From contig JAGPYM010000039.1 in assembly GCA_020736575.1 (NCBI GenBank), forward strand, positions 246,135 to 310,134: a stretch of 64,000 nt of DNA, in the 5' to 3' direction. This stretch comes from Thelonectria olida (lineage: Eukaryota > Ascomycota > Sordariomycetes > Hypocreales > Nectriaceae). The notes under the pieces are model-generated. The model was given only the letters and a program-made list of their open reading frames with translations. It did no database searches and had not been told where the DNA came from. Shown here piece after piece: positions 11,304 through 23,301 of this stretch. Each line of letters starts with the position of its first letter. Position 1 is the stretch's first letter. The position numbers and the translations under genes were made by a program.

Positions 11304-12545
11304 ATGGGCACCCATGCTCGTGTATTCGATGATAAGGGTGATACGATAATCACCCTTCAAACCACTCGACGGGACTTTTACTGGTGCCAAGATGAGTGCG
11401 GTACGGCTTCTTACTCGCCCACCCCCGAAGAAATGCCCAAGGAAATCCCTCCCGAAAATCTTGAAGCTGGTCATCTTGGAGAACCGCTCGAAGAAGGATT
11501 TGAGTTGAACAACAATGCGCGGCCACAATCCATTACTTCAAGCGATATCAAGGCACCCGACGATGGAAGCACGAGCCTAAAAGATCCTACAACACTCGAA
11601 CGGCCCACTAAGCATGGCGGAAGAATGGAGGTCCAAATGCGAGTGTCCTCCCGACACTTGGGCCTCGCTTCACCTCTCTTCCAAAAGATGTTCACCGGTC
11701 CGTTTGCCGAGGGAACCGCTGATGACCAAGGTTTATACCAAATCGCCGCAACCGATTGGGATCCATTAGGTTTCGCCATCTTGTTGAACATTATCCATGG
11801 ACATCATCGGGCTGTGCCGAGATCACTAAGCCTCGACATGCTCGCAAAGATCGCTCTTATTGTGGACTACTACCAATGCCACGAGATCGTCGAGATTTTT
11901 GCAGATGTCTGGATGAACGCCCTCGGGAAAGAGCCTACCACATACGGCCTAGACTCGATGCTTCGGCTTCTTACTTCGTGGGTATTCTCGCAAGCGGACA
12001 CGTTTCAAAAAATGGCTAGCCTTGCATTGAGGCACAGCCAAGGCCCGATCAAAACAGTGAATCTTCCTATACCACATGATCTTCTGAGTGAGTCGTGAAG
12101 TTGCCAGTCCTTTATCACGCTAACAATACCTCTAGGTAAGGTTGAGAGCGAACGTCAAGCTTCTCTAGATGACACTTTCTCAACCATCTACCTGCTCTTC
12201 GACACTCTCTGCTATCAGTCAGACTGCTCTTTGGAGTGTTCATCCCTACGTCTTGGCTACCTAACAAAAGAACTGTGCAAACATAATATTTTCAGTCCAC
12301 GAGCCACGAGGCCATTTATTGGATATAGCATAGAAGGAGTAAAGAGTATGATCAAAGGCTTTAAATCGCCCAGGCGGTCCCCTCTTTATGTTGGCCGTCA
12401 ATCTGAAAAGAGTTGCAGTTGCAACATTGCTACAAAGCTGGCGCCTGCACTTCAGAGGGCAGAAGAAGGAAGGCTCCCTGTCTTCAGCTTGGGGGACTAT
12501 CGTGTTACCACCAACAGCAAGCGAGATGAACTCGCTATTCGATGA
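11304..12545 (+). CDS. BTB/POZ domain protein
   Basis: A predicted 397-aa protein in two exons, 11304-12087 and 12136-12545. The 48-nt intron (GTGAGT..TAG) joins in phase as LLSKVESER. The N-terminal third is the fungal BTB fold, starting near DDKGDTIITLQ and including RVSSRHLGLASPLFQKMF, FAILLNIIHGHH and LAKIALIVDYYQCHEIVEIFADVWM. A long acidic/polar insertion (about residues 40-110, rich in P, E and N) splits the early BTB strands, as is common in fungal BTB proteins. The C-terminal part has a Cys-rich stretch and YVGRQSEKSCSCNIATKLAPAL. BTB domains mediate dimerisation or Cullin-3 adaptor binding; no second effector domain is visible, so the role is unknown. The start is the first ATG giving an uninterrupted BTB start; a small upstream exon cannot be excluded. 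Confidence 0.8.
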
Positions 12546-12949
12546 ATTGTAAACATCGGCAATTGCAATGACGGAATAGAGGGTTAGGGGAATGTGCTAG
12601 GGAAGTCTAGTGGTGCTCTAATCTTTTTATTCGCCTGACTCATTTCAACAATTGGGTCAGGCTGTTCGGAGGTTAAATACAAGGCACCTCAACGTCAAGG
12701 ATTTCTGTCAGGAACAAGGATAGAACAGAAAAACGTACAGATTTGGAAACATGAGTTTCTCTTGTCGGTCCGTCACAAGCTACGGCACTTGGTCATCGAA
12801 GCCAAGTTTATTACAAAGTTCTCCCCTTTAATTGTCTGTTTGCTCTAGATCTTAGACCTATCCTTTCCATTCTAATTTCAAAGCACACTAAATCAAACAA
12901 GATCAGCTGCGCCGTCTAAGGAAGTGTTGATAGCTGGTATTGAAGTTTT
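12546..12949. other. Intergenic region, no gene seen
   Basis: AT-leaning sequence downstream of the BTB gene without an open frame worth reporting. Confidence 0.4.
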
Positions 12950-13860
12950 TTTTGGCTTGTTCCAGACGGCCTGTTTATGCTGCTGATGGTCCCCTCCCCT
13001 CACCCCGGCCTTTCCTCAGCCTGTGTGGAAGCCTTACAGCTGAACATGGTATATACACCTAATCCTGGGAACCAGAAGGGCACTCTCCCGGGCAGTCTGG
13101 CGAACCAGGGACATTTGAATTTTCTTAAGCTTTACATCGTTCTCGTCCTCGTCCTCCTCATCGGCTGACTCTGCTGTCTTCTCACCTTGTTGCTGCAGGG
13201 CTCCAATCGTCTCTTCTAGAACCTTCTGAAGCTGGTTGTCGATTCAATGACATCCCGAACTTCCATTTGGTCTGCCTTTTCCCCATATATTGCCAGAGAG
13301 TCGGCGTAGACGAGCTCGAGGATTTGGTAGTTGGTTTCACTTACATCCTGCACGATCCCTCCATCTACTAGTTTTCCGGATCTATTAATCCATCCCCTTC
13401 ACCTGAAATCCCCAAACAAGCGGATCGTTTATACTTCATAATGCTGATTTTCGGTGACAAGCCATCGGTCAAGATGAAGATAGTCGCGCTCCCTTTATGG
13501 TTGTTTTTGAAATCGTCTGGAAAAGAGTCACTGCAAGTGCGGCTATTTCCCGCGCATCTGAATACATCCATTTCTTGCGCCTTGTGTGTGCCCTTGAGGA
13601 AACATGGGAAAATAATTCAACGTCTCATCAAGATAGACGTTGAAAGAACGTGCTTTCCCAGCTCAGCTGACCTCGAGTCATACCTGACGATTTCACTGAA
13701 TTTTGCCCCCTTGATTTGGGAACCACATGAGTGCCAAGACGAGGTATTCCATCACAGAGTCTTTTTGGTCCAGCTTCTTCAGAAGCGGTGTCCAAGTCAT
13801 AGGATGGCGAGGACTGAAATTGGGAATAATTCTCCCTTGGGCATTTACTGAGTTGACGCG
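12950..13860 (-). pseudogene. Degenerate coding region with acidic tail
   Basis: Minus-strand protein-like stretches in shifting frames suggest a decayed gene. They are SFPDDFKNNHKGSATIFILT and SIMKYKRSACLGISGEGDG (about 13520-13380), NYQILELVYADSLAIYGEK (about 13350-13260), and VLEETIGALQQQGEK leading into an acidic run ESADEEDEDENDV (about 13225-13140). Stops and one-base shifts separate them. I do not recognise the family. Confidence 0.25.
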
Positions 13861-14297
13861 GATGGGTTATACCTGCCTATAGGCTGGCGCCAAAACTGTC
13901 ACGTCAAGATGCTGCACCTTATTGTGCGAGACAACCTCACTCATATGCACTGTGACTCAGGTACTTCAGAATGATATAAAACTCAGTTGTGGCTTTTGCA
14001 AGGAGTCAACCCAGGAGACCTTCAGACTAGGAGGACTTCATCAAGAAGCACCCCAAGTCGGCAGGCAAAGAGGCAAGCACATTTCATGCACGAGGTGGAT
14101 AGCCAACATATATATGCTACAGGTACGCTGGGATATCTACACTAACGTACTGGACGCACTCTGTTCAGTGCAAAAGGGGAAAGAACCACATCATCTGCTA
14201 TCCCCAAATCGAGCCTTTTTAAACACGAAAACAGAGAGCACTTTTACAGCAATAGCTAGAGGAGAACGCCTAGAATTGTAGGCCAGTCACCCAAGAG
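13861..14297. other. Short intergenic stretch
   Basis: The 3' side of the tyrosinase gene. Only short open frames without family features. Confidence 0.35.
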
Positions 14298-15784
14298 TTA
14301 CTTATAGACATAGCAAAGCTGCCCTCCCTGCGTGTCTACAACGTCCTTGACCGTTACATATTGCCTGCCAGGAATTAGGTTGCTGAAGTTCATCTTATAA
14401 TTGATGGTAATGTTTTTATAGGATCGGTCGCCAAAGAAGTTGAAAGGATACGCATACTGAGTGTCAGGGCCGCTAATATCGGTCCTCCGGAAAGGCCAGT
14501 CCAGACGCTGCCACTGATCCCAGAGACGGTCTATGTTGGTGTGATGCATGAAAAAGAGAGGATCACCAGGGGACGAGTAGATATCGCTAAGCTCGCCGGT
14601 ATTGCCGCCAATTCCCAGATGGCCGCCGCCGTGGTATCCTTGCGTGGTGGTCGTGATGCCGCCTTGGACACGCTTGTCAAACTCATAGAAGTCTTCAGCC
14701 TCGAGAGTCCAGTCGATGAAGCACTGGTTAAGTTTAGAGATAGCAAACTCTGGAGCAATATCACGGCTGAGACAACGCGGGTTATAAGCAGAGGAATTCC
14801 CTTTAATCATCAGTCCATCATCTCAAGAGACAGTACGTGGGTCATACCTGGGCCCATATGAACTGTGAACTCCCCCTTAACGAACGGACCGTTAATCACA
14901 CACCCTATACTTCCAGTTAGTACTCCTCAATCCCAAGATACTACTTGGAACGAAGACTTACCGCCTCCTGTTCTGCCAGGGACTTCTCTTGTTATATTAG
15001 TCCAGCCAGTAGTGTTGATAAACATGCCATTGCCTTGTCACTTGTAAGTATTGTATGGGAGAATAAGAGTAATAGAATCTCTACGAACCCCCAAATCCAG
15101 TTTCTTTATCAAAGATAGGGGAACTGCAGAAATCTTCAATCGAACTCGAGTCCAGCGCCCAGTCTAGTTTACTTCATTAGCTCCAAGTGGCATTTAGTAG
15201 TAGTTACTCACGTACTCCAATAAGGCTGTGCGCCCGTATAGCTACAGAGATTTCGAAGATCCTTCTCATACTGGGCAATGAACATGCGATGCCATCTATC
15301 CCAGGGCGTCAGAGTTTAGGGCAATTAGGTAACAGAGTGTTACACTCACGGTTGAAAGAAACCCTGATATAATAATTTAGTATAGTACTCCGAAGACATT
15401 AAAAGCTAGGGGCAGAGACTTACAACGTAGTGAATAGAGTCAGTATTGACAATATGAGTGGCCTGGAAATCATCGAAACGGGACTTGGCGCCCTCGTAGA
15501 CATTTCCAGTCTGCGAGGACTTAGAAGCAAGACATTTGACCGCATCGATATACTCATGCTTCTCCTTAGTATCTAACGTTCGCCTGGAAGAGAACCAGGC
15601 AGGGTCAGTCTTCTTCGTAAGACCAATAAAGAGTGCCAGCATCAATGGGTTCTTTATATCGTAGGGTCGTTACTAACCATTCCTTTCGGATGAGAGGCTT
15701 TGTGCAGCCACAATTGTAGGTAGGAGTACTCAAAACTGGGATGATGGCAGCTGCCGCTATAATAAAGAGAGTGTATAGACGCAT
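14298..15784 (-). CDS. Secreted tyrosinase (polyphenol oxidase)
   Basis: A copper oxidase of about 355 aa that hydroxylates monophenols and oxidises diphenols to quinones. The ATG at 15784 starts a signal peptide (MRLYTLFIIAAAAIIPVLS). Splicing by eye gives about nine exons with small GT-AG introns, all in phase; the first junction is at 15678 (donor GTTAGT). CuA histidines are H79, H87 and H96 (ATHIVNTDSIHYVGFFQPWHRMF), with 8 and 9 residue spacing as in tyrosinases. CuB has HGGGH (H245, H249) and FFMHHTNIDRLWDQW (H274). Several N-glycosylation sequons (NTT, NIT, NSS, NFS) fit secretion. It ends soon after the core, so the C-terminal shielding domain of many fungal tyrosinases is absent. No frameshift or stop was found. 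The neighbours are gene-poor and give no pathway clue. Melanin or phenolic detoxification is inference. Confidence 0.88.
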
Positions 15785-17819
15785 TGCAATAGAAATAGGA
15801 CAAAGAGGGGCCGCTAATGGGGAAATGAGTGAACTATTGTCATAAAGCAATACGGCAGGGCGTTTAAAGATCACGGTGCCCGCAGATTGAATCTCTTGAG
15901 GTCTTCCTCCAGCTGGTATTTAAGCACTTTATATGTATTTCCAATTACCCTACTTCATAGACAGTCAGGTATGCAATAAAGACCCCCAAGGAATGCGATA
16001 AAAGCATTGTCTTACTATTGACGATCAATGTCCAACCCATACAATTTAAAAGTCAAGGGCTACAGTGTAGACTACAATCGCCAGACATCCTTATCTCGGA
16101 ACACAGGTGCGCGAATCATGGTTTCTAAGGAACAAACCGAGCTGGGTCTCGCCTGGGGCATCCATATAGACTACTGGGACAAGCCGTTATGATGTGAGGC
16201 TGGTACAAGACCCGGCTTTGGCCCGTTTGTTCAAAAGATGGAAAAGTCATGTCATAGATTGCATCAAGGCCGGTGAGCGGTTTAATTGCTTGGCTTATGG
16301 CGGACCTACCTACGGAATGATAATATGTGTAAGGGACTTTTCGCAGGTGCACTCTTCATTTGCGGGCGAAATGGGGAGTCAGTCACATTTGGTGCATTTG
16401 ATGTGTAGATACAGGAGGCACGCTCAAAACACTCGGCCTTGATTGTTCGCTGCGTCCGTCGAGCCCTGCGGCACCATATCTACATGTCCCATCGCAGACC
16501 AAATGTTGTACAACTCATGAAACCGGCTGATTAGTCTTCCAAAATACATAGTTAGATACCACGTCCTCCGCATCAGTCAATCAGAAGCTAGCGTTAACAA
16601 CAACAGAAAGAGGACAAGCAGAGTAATAAAAAAGGCAACGCCAATCTTAGATTTAGAATGTTTGGATTCTCGCTAATCATCAAGTAGGTAGATGTAATGA
16701 CGCCTCATTCCATCCTTTCAGACCTGAACGTACACCACCCCTTCGTGTTCGGGAGCAATACTATACAGTGGCTGAAGTTGTGGTCTAGACTGGTCGGCGA
16801 TTCAGGCAAAGAAAAAGAGAAATGCATCTTGTTTACTCGTTCACTCTCCAGGTTGAGACCCCATCATTCCATTCGTGCCCCTCTTACTAACTACTCCATT
16901 CCACTCCATTCCATTGGTCTACTATCTAACTGGTGCCTGTGCATCATTCCAGTGCCGTAGGTTCCGGTTGCACTGCGAGCTGAACGGAAATTTGGCATGG
17001 CCGCTCCTTCTTTACTGCCTGTTCCCATATATGATTGTCCTAGGTTATTGTTACTACCATCTCATATAAATCGAGGTCCTGTCATACTATGAGTTGGCGA
17101 GTGATATGCATGAACTGTTTCCAAGTTGTTGCTTAGCTAGCAGTTGTTAGCTAAAACATCAGCTTCAAGTAGGTAGTCAGCGGGGTCTTCCTTAATCGGC
17201 GCTTGATGAAGAGCGTCAATGATTACTTCCTAGCGGACACGGTCTTTTCTAAGGACATGCAGAAGTTCTTATAAACTGTCTGCCACTAGCTGAGGTATCT
17301 AATAAAAAAAGACACCCACCATAGGCTTTAGTAACACAAGTGACTTATGCAATCTGCTAACTCTCGAAGTCAAGCATCTAAGCCCCAAGGGGTGATAGTA
17401 TAATAGGACTTGAACTAGGTAGCACTTGAGCATCTAATTACTTCGGCCAGAAATATAGTTAATCAGTTGTCTTGGTTAACAGATAGCCCCCCCGAGATGC
17501 CACGATATTATTAACTCTTATTGCTTCTATAAAGCGTGAATTCCGGTCATGCTAAATATTGAGGCCCAGACTCTTAAGTGCCCAACATCCAAGTGACACA
17601 AAATTGGAAGTAAAGAAGAAAGCTGTTATTCTTCTAACAACCACGAGTGCCTCTGCGTCCTTTAATAGGAAGGTGATACAGAGCTCTCACGGACATTACC
17701 CTGGTCGAAGGAGCATGATACACATCTGGCATTCCTAATAAGACCCGACCGGAGGCACCGACCTGAAGATTCCTAAAGATCGCCAAGCTTCTATTAATTC
17801 GGGAACGAACCTAGCGAAT
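15785..17819. other. Gene-poor region
   Basis: Two kilobases upstream of the tyrosinase without a supported gene. A minus-strand stretch near 16125-16352 (GLDAIYDMTFPSFEQTG) and another near 17170-17450 (DALHQAPIKEDPADYLLEAD read on the minus strand) look faintly protein-like but are broken and unassigned. A small imperfect CCATT repeat lies near 16895-16920. Confidence 0.35.
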
Positions 17820-18120
17820 TAATTGAAGGGTGCATAACTGTTAGTAGTCTTAATAGAATAATTATATATAGCTTTTAAATTGATAAAATACTATTAAGTA
17901 TATTATGCCCCAATTCACTTAAGAATATAACTAAGTTTTAAATTATAAAAATAACTATTATTTATAATTTAATTTTTAGTATAAGAATATATATTTATTA
18001 TAATTTATTTAATATATATTTAAATATATTATTTTTTAGTACGTTTCCTTTTTTTAAAGGTAGATTTTAATAGAAGCTCTTCTATTATAATATATAAAAT
18101 AAAATATTTACTTAACTAGC
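17820..18120. repeat. Small AT-rich patch
   Basis: About 300 bp made almost wholly of A and T, rich in TA steps, with sharp edges against ordinary sequence. Composition resembles the large block after 53.67 kb. It may be a short RIP-mutated element remnant; no terminal repeats were seen. Confidence 0.55.
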
Positions 18121-19256
18121 AATAGAAGACTCCATAGCCGATCCTATAACAAGAGCGATATCTTTACGGGCGTAACAGTCGGTCTAATAGTTCCTGTATC
18201 CCAATGATTCGTGAGTCTAGTGCTCTAGTAAAGAATATAGCCATGCTACGGTGCCGCTTCTTACGTGGGCGCACATCCTGCCTGCGCGTTGAAGATCCTC
18301 CTGGGGCACGTGCTATCGAGAACACCTAACAGCCAGGCTCTGCTCCTTACCTTATGATTTAAGATTTGGCACTACAAGATTTTTCACTTCTCAGTAACAT
18401 TCGTATCCAGTTAGACATTCCATATAATATTTGCAGAGCCTGGATAAGGGTTTTTTTGCCGTTTTCGCATCTGGACTTGCAGAATTTGGTGCGAATCTGC
18501 ATTGATCAGCGCTTTGAACTAGGCTTTCCTCGGCTGGGTGGCATTCGTATTAGTGCTCCATGTTACACGATGAGGTGGACATTAATTACTCCCTGATACC
18601 AAGAACCCGTTGCCCTGCGTGGAAAATGCCGACTAGGTCTCCCGTCAGGCCGGACGAAAGACACACCGACCTGGCGTGTTCTTCTTTCGTGTCCGCAGCG
18701 CATCCGTCCAGCTGACATCACCCATGAGGCACACCACATGTCATGGGTGGTGTGCTCATTAGGCAACGATAACCTGCCGCCGATTCACGTCTACCTCCTT
18801 TCGTAGGACAAATAGAAGCCAAGACCGCGTGAAGCCTTGACCGGAGGCATACTCCTTCATTGCAGCTTTAAAGTCAAGCACGTCAAAACGAGTTCTACAT
18901 TACCAACGGCCGCTAAACATGTACCACGATGCCAGGGACCGTGGGCGCGGGCAGGGTATGGCAATGACCTCATCTGGTTCATTCCGCTACTTTATCTGGT
19001 GGAAAGATTCCTAAGCGAGCACAGCCAGAAGCCTAAAAGCTTCAAATTGCGACAGGCCAGCAGTTGACACAGTAGCCTGATAAATAGTGTGACTGACAGG
19101 GTCGTAAGACTTCGGGCACTAGCAATCAGGCCATAACCAACCAACACGACTTTGAAGAAAATGAGGATTTGAAAGCCCCTTGAGTTCATTTATCCAGCCT
19201 CCAGCCACACATTGATACGTTCTGGGCTGACCCATTCTTCTATCAATCGCGAAGTT
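18121..19256. other. Intergenic region upstream of hydrolase
   Basis: No gene is supported. It contains the hairpin at 18724-18759 and the presumed promoter of the alpha/beta hydrolase. Confidence 0.4.
18724..18759. repeat. Imperfect inverted repeat (hairpin)
   Basis: The left arm ATGAGGCACACCAC and the right arm GTGGTGTGCTCAT pair with one unpaired base around a 9-nt loop. An alternative overlapping pairing uses CACCCATGA and TCATGGGTG. It lies in gene-free sequence. Confidence 0.6.
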
Positions 19257-20108
19257 ATGGCAACAAACCGATCACCCATGAGGGCGGAGGAATCCTCCAA
19301 TGATGAACTCTTCTACACATCCACAAATACAGCCGGATCTCAGACCATTGTCTTTCTTCACGGGGTTTTATCTTGTCATTTAGAATGGGAACATGTCACG
19401 CCTTATCTCTCCTCCGACTACCACCTTATCACCGTCGACGTAAATGGCCACTCCAACTCTTCGCACATCCTCCCCGTCCTTCTGCCAGCATCGACAGAAC
19501 GTGTTGCAGACTTGATCCGACGCCATGCCCACGGTGGAAAGGCTCATGTCGTCGGACTGAGTATGGGCGGGTTCATCGCGTTGGAGTTGGCCCGTTGCCA
19601 CCCAGATCTGGTACACAGTGTCTTTGCGACAGGTGCGCATCCGTTCACGGGGGTATACAGATGGCTGTCGTTGCGGCCGGCCATCATTTGGGCCTTGCTG
19701 TTCTTGCTGCATTCCATGCCAGATTGGACGTATTGGTGGATGGCTTCGAGCTACGGCATGCTGAGACACGAAGCACTGAGGGTTGAGATGGCCAAGAACA
19801 GGACGTGGGCGACTGTGCAAGACAATTACACAAGCATTTTGGACTTTGACTGGGCCAAGGTGCGCGAGATTCATGTTCGGACGGCTGTTATTGCGGCTAG
19901 TCTTCACGACGACGTTGAGGCAACTCGTAAGATGGGCCCTTTGTTACGAGAGGGTGGGAGCACAGAGAGTCGTGTTTTCGTGGTCATGAATGCCCTACAT
20001 GCATGGAATCTGCAATTTCCAGAGACGTTTGCTCTTGGTGTTAGGGCGTGGATTGAACAGAAGGATTTGCCAAAGGAGTTCGAAGAGCTAAGTGCACACA
20101 CAGAGTAA
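19257..20108 (+). CDS. Alpha/beta hydrolase
   Basis: A single-exon gene of 283 aa. The ATG at 19257 is chosen because the open frame upstream of it has only a TTG start and no family character. The fold is clear: IVFLHG (oxyanion HG at residues 35-36), the nucleophile elbow VVGLSMGGF with Ser102, and NALHAWN with the likely catalytic His near residue 248. The acid may be in the SLHDDVEAT stretch. The lid region (about 140-190) is hydrophobic and tryptophan-rich (SMPDWTYWWMASSYG), which suggests a lipophilic substrate. Substrate and pathway are unknown. The neighbouring GT34 gene at 20596-21869 is convergent with it. Confidence 0.85.
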   Translation: MATNRSPMRAEESSNDELFYTSTNTAGSQTIVFLHGVLSCHLEWEHVTPYLSSDYHLITVDVNGHSNSSHILPVLLPASTERVADLIRRHAHGGKAHVVGLSMGGFIALELARCHPDLVHSVFATGAHPFTGVYRWLSLRPAIIWALLFLLHSMPDWTYWWMASSYGMLRHEALRVEMAKNRTWATVQDNYTSILDFDWAKVREIHVRTAVIAASLHDDVEATRKMGPLLREGGSTESRVFVVMNALHAWNLQFPETFALGVRAWIEQKDLPKEFEELSAHTE

Positions 20109-20595
20109 ATATTCGCTTCCTCAAGCTTCAGGGATAGAAACATCCTACTGGCGTCACCTGGCATGACCAGATGTAGATTCAAAGATGTTGCTTTATGTGT
20201 CTGAGTTAGGAATGGGGTCGAGATTCTTTGGAACAATGAAGTTCTTCCCAAACTCCGTGTCGATCTGGCCACCCCTGTTTCTCCACCTCAGCAGTCGTTG
20301 CTTTAAGAAACGAGTCTGATGGGTCGTTGAGCCGATGACGTGTTCTTCCAGAGGCCCAAGCACATTATTGCATGCCCCATCCAAGCGTTTATCTACACAT
20401 CCATCGTACCCCTGACAAAGATCGCGTTGTATCCAGTGCTAATCTCGGTATCTCATGGATGTGGAATGGATAATTGATCGAGGGCAGTGTGTGTAGCCCT
20501 GGTTTTGCCATTAATTCGATTCAGTAGATTCCGATGCTCTCAGTTCTTTCGGGCCAATATCAGTGCTGGTGAGATAAAGGGAGGTAATTTTCAAT

Positions 20596-21869
20596 TCATA
20601 TCGGCAGGTTTTCAATGGGGTATGTATACTTCGAGCCGTCGATAAAGAGGTCTCCCTTCTCAGCTTGAAATTGGCCATGCAATCGCCGGACAACCGTATT
20701 CATCACGCTCCTGCTCAGAATCTCGACAGTCTTTTCTTTGGTGTGCCAGTTGTGGCTCACAAAGACACCTTGGCACGCGCCGTGACCATTGTCGTAGTAC
20801 TCGTTGCCATTGGCATGATTGCATGGTATGTTCTTCACTTCGTTTGTCTCGTTGAATACATATCGGATGTACCCTGAAAAGGCCGACTGCTCGTGTGCCC
20901 ATTGCTTCTTCCACTTGTCGCACCCGGAGATTCGGTTGGGACAGTCCTCCCAGAGATCCATCATGTCTTGGCTGCGTTCGCTTGCCAGGGCGATCATGAA
21001 GCCCGTATTCAAGATTAATTTCCCATGAGAATCGAAATCGATATCGTTTTCAATGTCCTCGGCCATTGCAATGAGAGTCTGAGGGGTCACGTCCCACAAA
21101 TTCATCAACCACTCGATAGGGAGGTTGAGATGGGTGAGAACAGCATCGGCGTCGAGGGATACAACAAAATCATGAGTCTTGAGCGCTTCTTTCATCATCG
21201 CTGTCTTAACCCAGGTACCATGTCGCTCGCGATACCTTGGTGCTTTAATGAGTCGATAATCGTACCCGTGAATCAATGCTATTTTATAGAGTTAAACTCC
21301 AGAAGCGATCACAAGAAATGTGGGAGTAAACGGTACCATAAAGATAGTGATTCAAATGACCGCCAGTCCGCCCCGGAAGCCCAGTGTATTCCAATGGGTC
21401 TCGATGTAGCATAGTTCTCTCTTCGGCCTCGTCCAGCCGAGTGTCGGTATCGATAATGACCACTCTTTTCCCAAGCGGCTGCGTCCATCGCTGAGAGGCA
21501 GGAGGGACCTTGAACCGCTCCCCCTTGGCTGTAACGAACACTGGGTTGTCGAGAGAATGTACGAGTGGCTTCCAGAGCTCGGCAAATAACTGGAGAGGCT
21601 TTGGCGGCTTGCCATTCTCCGTGCAGTCCTGAGTGGCTTTCGTATTTCCGCTCGACAAGCTGAAATAGGAAGCTGGGTTTCTACTCGTTGTTAGTTTCGT
21701 TACGCATGCCCTCTCCAAAGCCGTCTATAAGCAAAAGAAGAACAGGAACTACGTACCGCAGCGTCTCCAAACTGAAGGCCAAGTAGGCCATCATAAGCAG
21801 TGCAAAAAGAGTGACAAGGTACCAAACCCATGCCACCCCTTTTAACCGGAACTGCTGCAGGACAATCAT
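20596..21869 (-). CDS. GT34 glycosyltransferase (GMA12/MNN10 family)
   Basis: A type II Golgi glycosyltransferase of about 379 aa in three exons: 21757-21869, 21337-21680 and 20596-21278. Introns are GTACGT..TAG and GTACCG..TAG and join in phase. A membrane anchor (VWYLVTLFALLMMAYLAFSL) follows the N-terminus. The catalytic domain has RVVIIDTDTRLD, HGYDYRLIKAPRY, WVKTAMMKEAL and the DxD motif VVSLDADAVLTH, then LNTGFMIA and QSAFSGY, all in GT34 order. Family members transfer galactose or mannose in alpha linkages to N-glycans or other acceptors. Which sugar is used cannot be told from sequence. It may act with the GT32 enzyme of this window, but they are 12 kb apart. Confidence 0.87.
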
Positions 21870-23301
21870 TCAATCTTCCGAAAGACCTTGTAATATTTTG
21901 TCGAGACCGAAACTACCGTTTCCAGGACGAAGATGATACACACCAATGTAGTAAACGAATGACGAGGTCGAGCCCAATGATCGGAACGAAAGGCGCAGGT
22001 GGGCGGAATCTAGGTTGTCTACATAAGGTAGGAATACGGACCAAATATTTAGGACTCAAGGATGAAGGGACGATTTATAACGGAATCAGTGGGCGCAGAC
22101 AATGCACAAAGTCTGGTAACGGCTCGAGAATACGGGAAAGCCAACCGAGCATCATCCCACCTCCGGGTCGTAATACGAAGGGTCAGCGGCCACCCAAAAC
22201 GCCACACAATATCCCGTTACGAACGATTGGATCTTGTTCATCCAGAGGCGAGAGGCCCCACAGGTTTTGTCTTGCGATGACTTACACCTTGAGCACCTGT
22301 TCCCCGAGACTAACCCATTCCAGTTTTCGTCTACAATTTCCCAAGACATTTCCTATCAACAGATTTTCCCCCAACCTGTTTGAAGACCTTCGCATGGGTT
22401 TGTAATTCGTGATTGGCAAATTTTGTTCTCCTATCATAACAATAGATGAGCCTCTACTTTTGGTGTTACATTCCTTTTCTTTCTCTTCCTATCCCTTTCT
22501 GCCTATTAACTTAGTGGAAGATGTCATTGCCAAGGGTTGTTGCGTCGGCACATATTGTCGCCTGAGGAGAAAGCACGGAACGCCAAATTTTGTCATGACA
22601 AAGTAATAGAGTTATGATTAACATTGCTTGGGTTCGAGCCTGCTTTACGAAGGTTCTATGATGCAGCTGGGCCACAGCTAACTGTCATCAGGTGATCAAG
22701 TTATCTTTGCTCATTACAAAGGTAGTCCCGCTTCTGACTACAACCGTCCCTCCTCCGTCCATGTCCCGCTGTCCACCAGTGCAACAATAAAATTACTGGT
22801 TATGCGGTCCAGTCACACACACTGAGACAGAGCCATCACATATTGCGGAAAACAACAAGGGCTGAAACGCTGCTGTAGTGCGGGGACTGTTTAGTGGAAA
22901 ATCAGAATATATTCACAGATCTTTATCGGCTCTACGGTCGTGAGGTCCTCGCCGGCTCCTCAGTGAATCGCGTGAGTCGTAGAACACTCTTGAGGTTTTA
23001 TTGGATCCTAGGCTCTAATGACCAATCTGTTTTTACGATCTCCCGGGATGGGCATTGCCGTTTGAGCCATGATAGCAGCTGATAGGCTTTACTGGAATTT
23101 CCCAAGAGCCACTGCGGTGCGTATCATCGAACAGAATCTACTGAAGGCTTGGCTCCCTTCTCCCATGTAGTCTATGCTGGAGCTGGCCACGGATACAATG
23201 ACACGTCAGGACTCATTCCCGTGCCCTTTCGGTATTCTCCTGCACTGACCCCTTCATTGCATGAAACCAGAGATATATCAATCTGGAAAAGATTTAGACT
23301 A
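21870..23301. other. Intergenic region, no gene seen
   Basis: About 1.4 kb between the GT34 start and the end of the lactonase gene. Open frames on both strands show no recognisable motif. Confidence 0.4.
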
